From Patescibacteria group bacterium (GTDB lineage Bacteria; Patescibacteriota; Patescibacteriia; Veblenbacterales; UBA10138): 36,000 bases of DNA. Below, in pieces: positions 33,883 to 36,000 of the stretch. The position numbers were made by a program, and so were the translations under genes. Location of the stretch: NCBI GenBank assembly GCA_018817715.1, contig JAHITT010000005.1:1-36000 (forward strand). Reading direction: 5' to 3'. Each line of letters opens with the position of its first letter. The stretch's first letter is position 1. Under the pieces are notes generated by a model that saw only the letters and a program-made list of their open reading frames with translations, was not told where the DNA came from and made no database searches.

Positions 33883-33931
33883 GAAGAAAATATTGGCTTA
33901 TCTACTATTTACCTTTATACTAAAAATATTT

Positions 33932-34366
33932 ATGGCTACTCACTTAACCAAAACAGCTACTCAAACTAGGGCTTTAGGAAAACAATTGGCCAAACAATTA
34001 ACTGGTGGGCAAATACTGGGCCTAAAAGGTGATTTAGGTAGCGGTAAAACAACTTTTGTTAAAGGCCTAGCTAAAGGCTTAAATATTAAAAATACTATTA
34101 CCAGCCCAACTTTTGTTTTGTTTAAAATTTATCCAATTAAACATCGAACAATTAAGAGACTAGTTCATGTTGATTGCTACCGAGTATCAGGTAAGGAACT
34201 TAGCCTGGTCGGACTAGATGAATATTTAAACGATCCACAAACCATTGTAGCCATAGAATGGCCTAATAAAATAAAAAACCAGCCTAATTGGCTGACTATA
34301 AAATTTACAGCTGTTAAAAATAGTAACCACCGAAAAATTCAACTGCCTAAAAAACTTGCTATCTAA
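33932..34366 (+). CDS. tsaE: tRNA t6A biosynthesis ATPase TsaE
   Basis: This 144-residue protein has Walker A GDLGSGKTTF (33-42), then TSPTFVLFKIY, VHVDCYRVSG with the invariant HxD/YR, and a late VAIEWPNKI. TsaE powers the TsaBD complex in t6A synthesis. The frame extends 13 codons upstream to 33893, but family alignment favours MATHLTKTATQTRALG at 33932. No Shine-Dalgarno is seen. tsaB is not in the window. Confidence 0.92.
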   Translation: MATHLTKTATQTRALGKQLAKQLTGGQILGLKGDLGSGKTTFVKGLAKGLNIKNTITSPTFVLFKIYPIKHRTIKRLVHVDCYRVSGKELSLVGLDEYLNDPQTIVAIEWPNKIKNQPNWLTIKFTAVKNSNHRKIQLPKKLAI

Positions 34367-34482
34367 TTAACAAACCATTTCGGCTTAAGCCAACCGTAGC
34401 TTACTTAATAGAGGATAAAACTTTCTTCACCCTCCTTGGCCAAGGCTCTTAAGGACACCCTTCTCTTTTACCAAGCGAAGGG

Positions 34483-34559
34483 TGGTGGGTGTGGATGGAC
34501 TCGAACCATCGACCTCTTCATTATCAGTGAAGTGCTCTAACCAGCTGAGCTACACACCC
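34483..34559 (-). tRNA. tRNA-Ile (anticodon GAT)
   Basis: Acceptor GGGTGTG/CACACCC, D arm AGCTCAGCTGGTTAGAGC, anticodon loop CTGATAA, T arm GATGG-TTCGAGT-CCATC, encoded CCA. Two hairpin-forming palindromes follow on the minus strand (ACCCTTC/GAAGGGT at about 34457-34483; CCTTGGCCAAGG at about 34437-34448), likely ending the transcript. Confidence 0.96.
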
Positions 34560-34650
34560 TCAAGTTATTAATACGAAACACCAGCTAATACAGCGTTCGT
34601 ATATTAACAAAATTCCTAACCATAATCAAGCCTTAAATAGTCGCTTCCCA

Positions 34651-34689
34651 TAAATAAATCCCAGAACATTCGGTTCTGGGATTTATTTA
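34651..34689 (-). terminator. terminator after the DUF378 gene
   Basis: AAATAAATCCCAGAAC, a 5-nt loop and its complement, followed by T-rich sequence on the minus strand. It lies 15 nt beyond the stop at 34704. Confidence 0.88.
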
Positions 34690-34703
34690 TAAACATTCGT
34701 AAT

Positions 34704-34946
34704 TTACATACCCATCGGTTGACTCGGCATAACTGGTTTCTCGTGTTCACACTTTTTACCACCCATCACCGCTACATATACAGCTGACAAACCTACCAAG
34801 ATGTAAATAACGCGGGACAACCAACTCATATCACCAAAAATCGTGGCTACTAAATCAAACTCGAATAATCCCACTAAACCCCAATTCAAGCCGCCGATTA
34901 TCAACAAAACTAAAGCTATCCAATCTAAAGCGTTCATTTTTTTCAT
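34704..34946 (-). CDS. DUF378 small membrane protein
   Basis: This 80-residue protein has two membrane helices (about 9-31 and 43-63) with IGGLNWGLVGLFEFDLVATI, the hallmark of DUF378. The C-terminal tail is short and hydrophilic (GGKKCEHEKPVMPSQPMGM). Its function is unknown. It has one of the strongest ribosome binding sites in the window (AAAGGAGGTGA, about 6 nt before the ATG). It lies between the 16S rRNA and tRNA-Ile, but with its own promoter and terminator. Confidence 0.9.
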   Translation of the reverse strand: MKKMNALDWIALVLLIIGGLNWGLVGLFEFDLVATIFGDMSWLSRVIYILVGLSAVYVAVMGGKKCEHEKPVMPSQPMGM

Positions 34947-35007
34947 CTATCTCACCTCCTTTCTGAAATTACAAGAGGTAGAATTGGCTAACCAATTCAC
35001 TATAGTT

Positions 35008-35016
35008 AGTATAGCA
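35008..35016 (-). promoter_or_regulatory. promoter of the DUF378 gene
   Basis: On the minus strand TGC-TATACT (35016-35008), an extended -10. Just downstream the dyad GAATTGG-ctaa-CCAATTC (34981-34998) lies in the leader. The preceding 16S-side terminator ends less than 20 nt upstream. Confidence 0.7.
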
Positions 35017-35032
35017 AAAAAACCCAATAAAA

Positions 35033-35065
35033 TAAAAAATATCCCAATAAATAGGATATTTTTTA
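35033..35065 (-). terminator. terminator of the 16S rRNA transcript
   Basis: AAAATATCC, a loop and GGGATATTTT, with a long T-rich tail on the minus strand. It falls about 145 nt past the 16S 3' end. Hairpins in between (CCTTAAGCC/GGCTTAAGG at 35148-35174 and TTCC-TTAC/GTAA-GGAA near 35098-35121) may be processing signals. Confidence 0.8.
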
Positions 35066-35206
35066 TTTTATTCTTTGATAAAGTGATAGGAAAGCCTTTC
35101 CGTTACTGTTAGGTAATGGAATTCGACCTATTATGAGTAATACGACGCCTTAAGCCAGCTAAATCGGCTTAAGGTAGTGTACTACCCACTCTAGAGAAAC
35201 TCCCTA

Positions 35207-36000
<794 letters not shown>

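Noticed and set aside
33893-33931. Upstream extension of tsaE
   Set aside because: The first 13 codons encode a hydrophobic stretch that does not belong to TsaE, and no ribosome binding site supports it.

Overview
The window looks like an AT-rich chromosome segment from a Candidate Phyla Radiation (Patescibacteria) bacterium, most likely Parcubacteria-like. The support is the partial 16S rRNA at the right edge, whose 840-region helix, 907-region (GAATTGACGGGAACC) and 1492R-site mismatch look Parcubacterial, together with the gene style: short, mostly non-Shine-Dalgarno genes and large repeat surface proteins carrying an N-terminal helix-turn-helix. No phage, transposon, CRISPR array or canonical defence island was found. 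Lineage is judged by eye and was not searched.

Layout. 1-2779 (minus) is the N-terminal part of a very large surface protein (HTH, one membrane helix, then fibre-like repeats), preceded by a dense set of operator-like repeats and about 600 bases of very AT-rich, gene-free DNA. 3585-5960 is an O-antigen-ligase/TPR membrane protein. 6207-9843 holds tRNA-Arg, a sugar-nucleotidyltransferase and a leftward ruvA-FemAB-nucleotidyltransferase cluster. 10079-12961 (plus) is uvrB, a cytidylyltransferase-like gene and rpsT. 13010-16931 (minus) is tRNA-Cys, polA, holA. 17074-20034 (minus) is ruvB, two small membrane proteins, a 3D-domain wall protein and a small unknown.

20065-21206 is the only plus-strand island between ruvB and the vanW operon. 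It holds a consensus promoter, a highly structured RNA ending in a terminator, and two coupled unrecognised genes with strong ribosome binding sites. This is the best candidate here for something undescribed. 21210-23773 (minus) is hsp20-DUF3006-vanW. Then come tRNA-Glu, a small unknown, yhhQ, YceI, NUDIX plus a membrane protein, a MurG-like GT-B protein, an HtrA protease, a fibronectin-III surface protein, tsaD, a cation/proton antiporter, tsaE, tRNA-Ile, a DUF378 protein and the 3' half of the 16S rRNA.

How it fits together. The set combines information processing (DNA repair and recombination: uvrB, ruvA, ruvB, polA, holA; t6A tRNA modification: tsaD, tsaE; S20; rRNA and tRNA) with a cell-envelope programme (giant surface protein, FN3 protein, FemAB, VanW, 3D domain, Wzy-like protein, HtrA). 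Two regulatory habits recur. Extended -10 promoters (TGnTATAAT or TGnTATACT) lie 6-10 nt before the start codon, implying leaderless mRNAs. Several genes are followed by long perfect palindromes with no separate loop.
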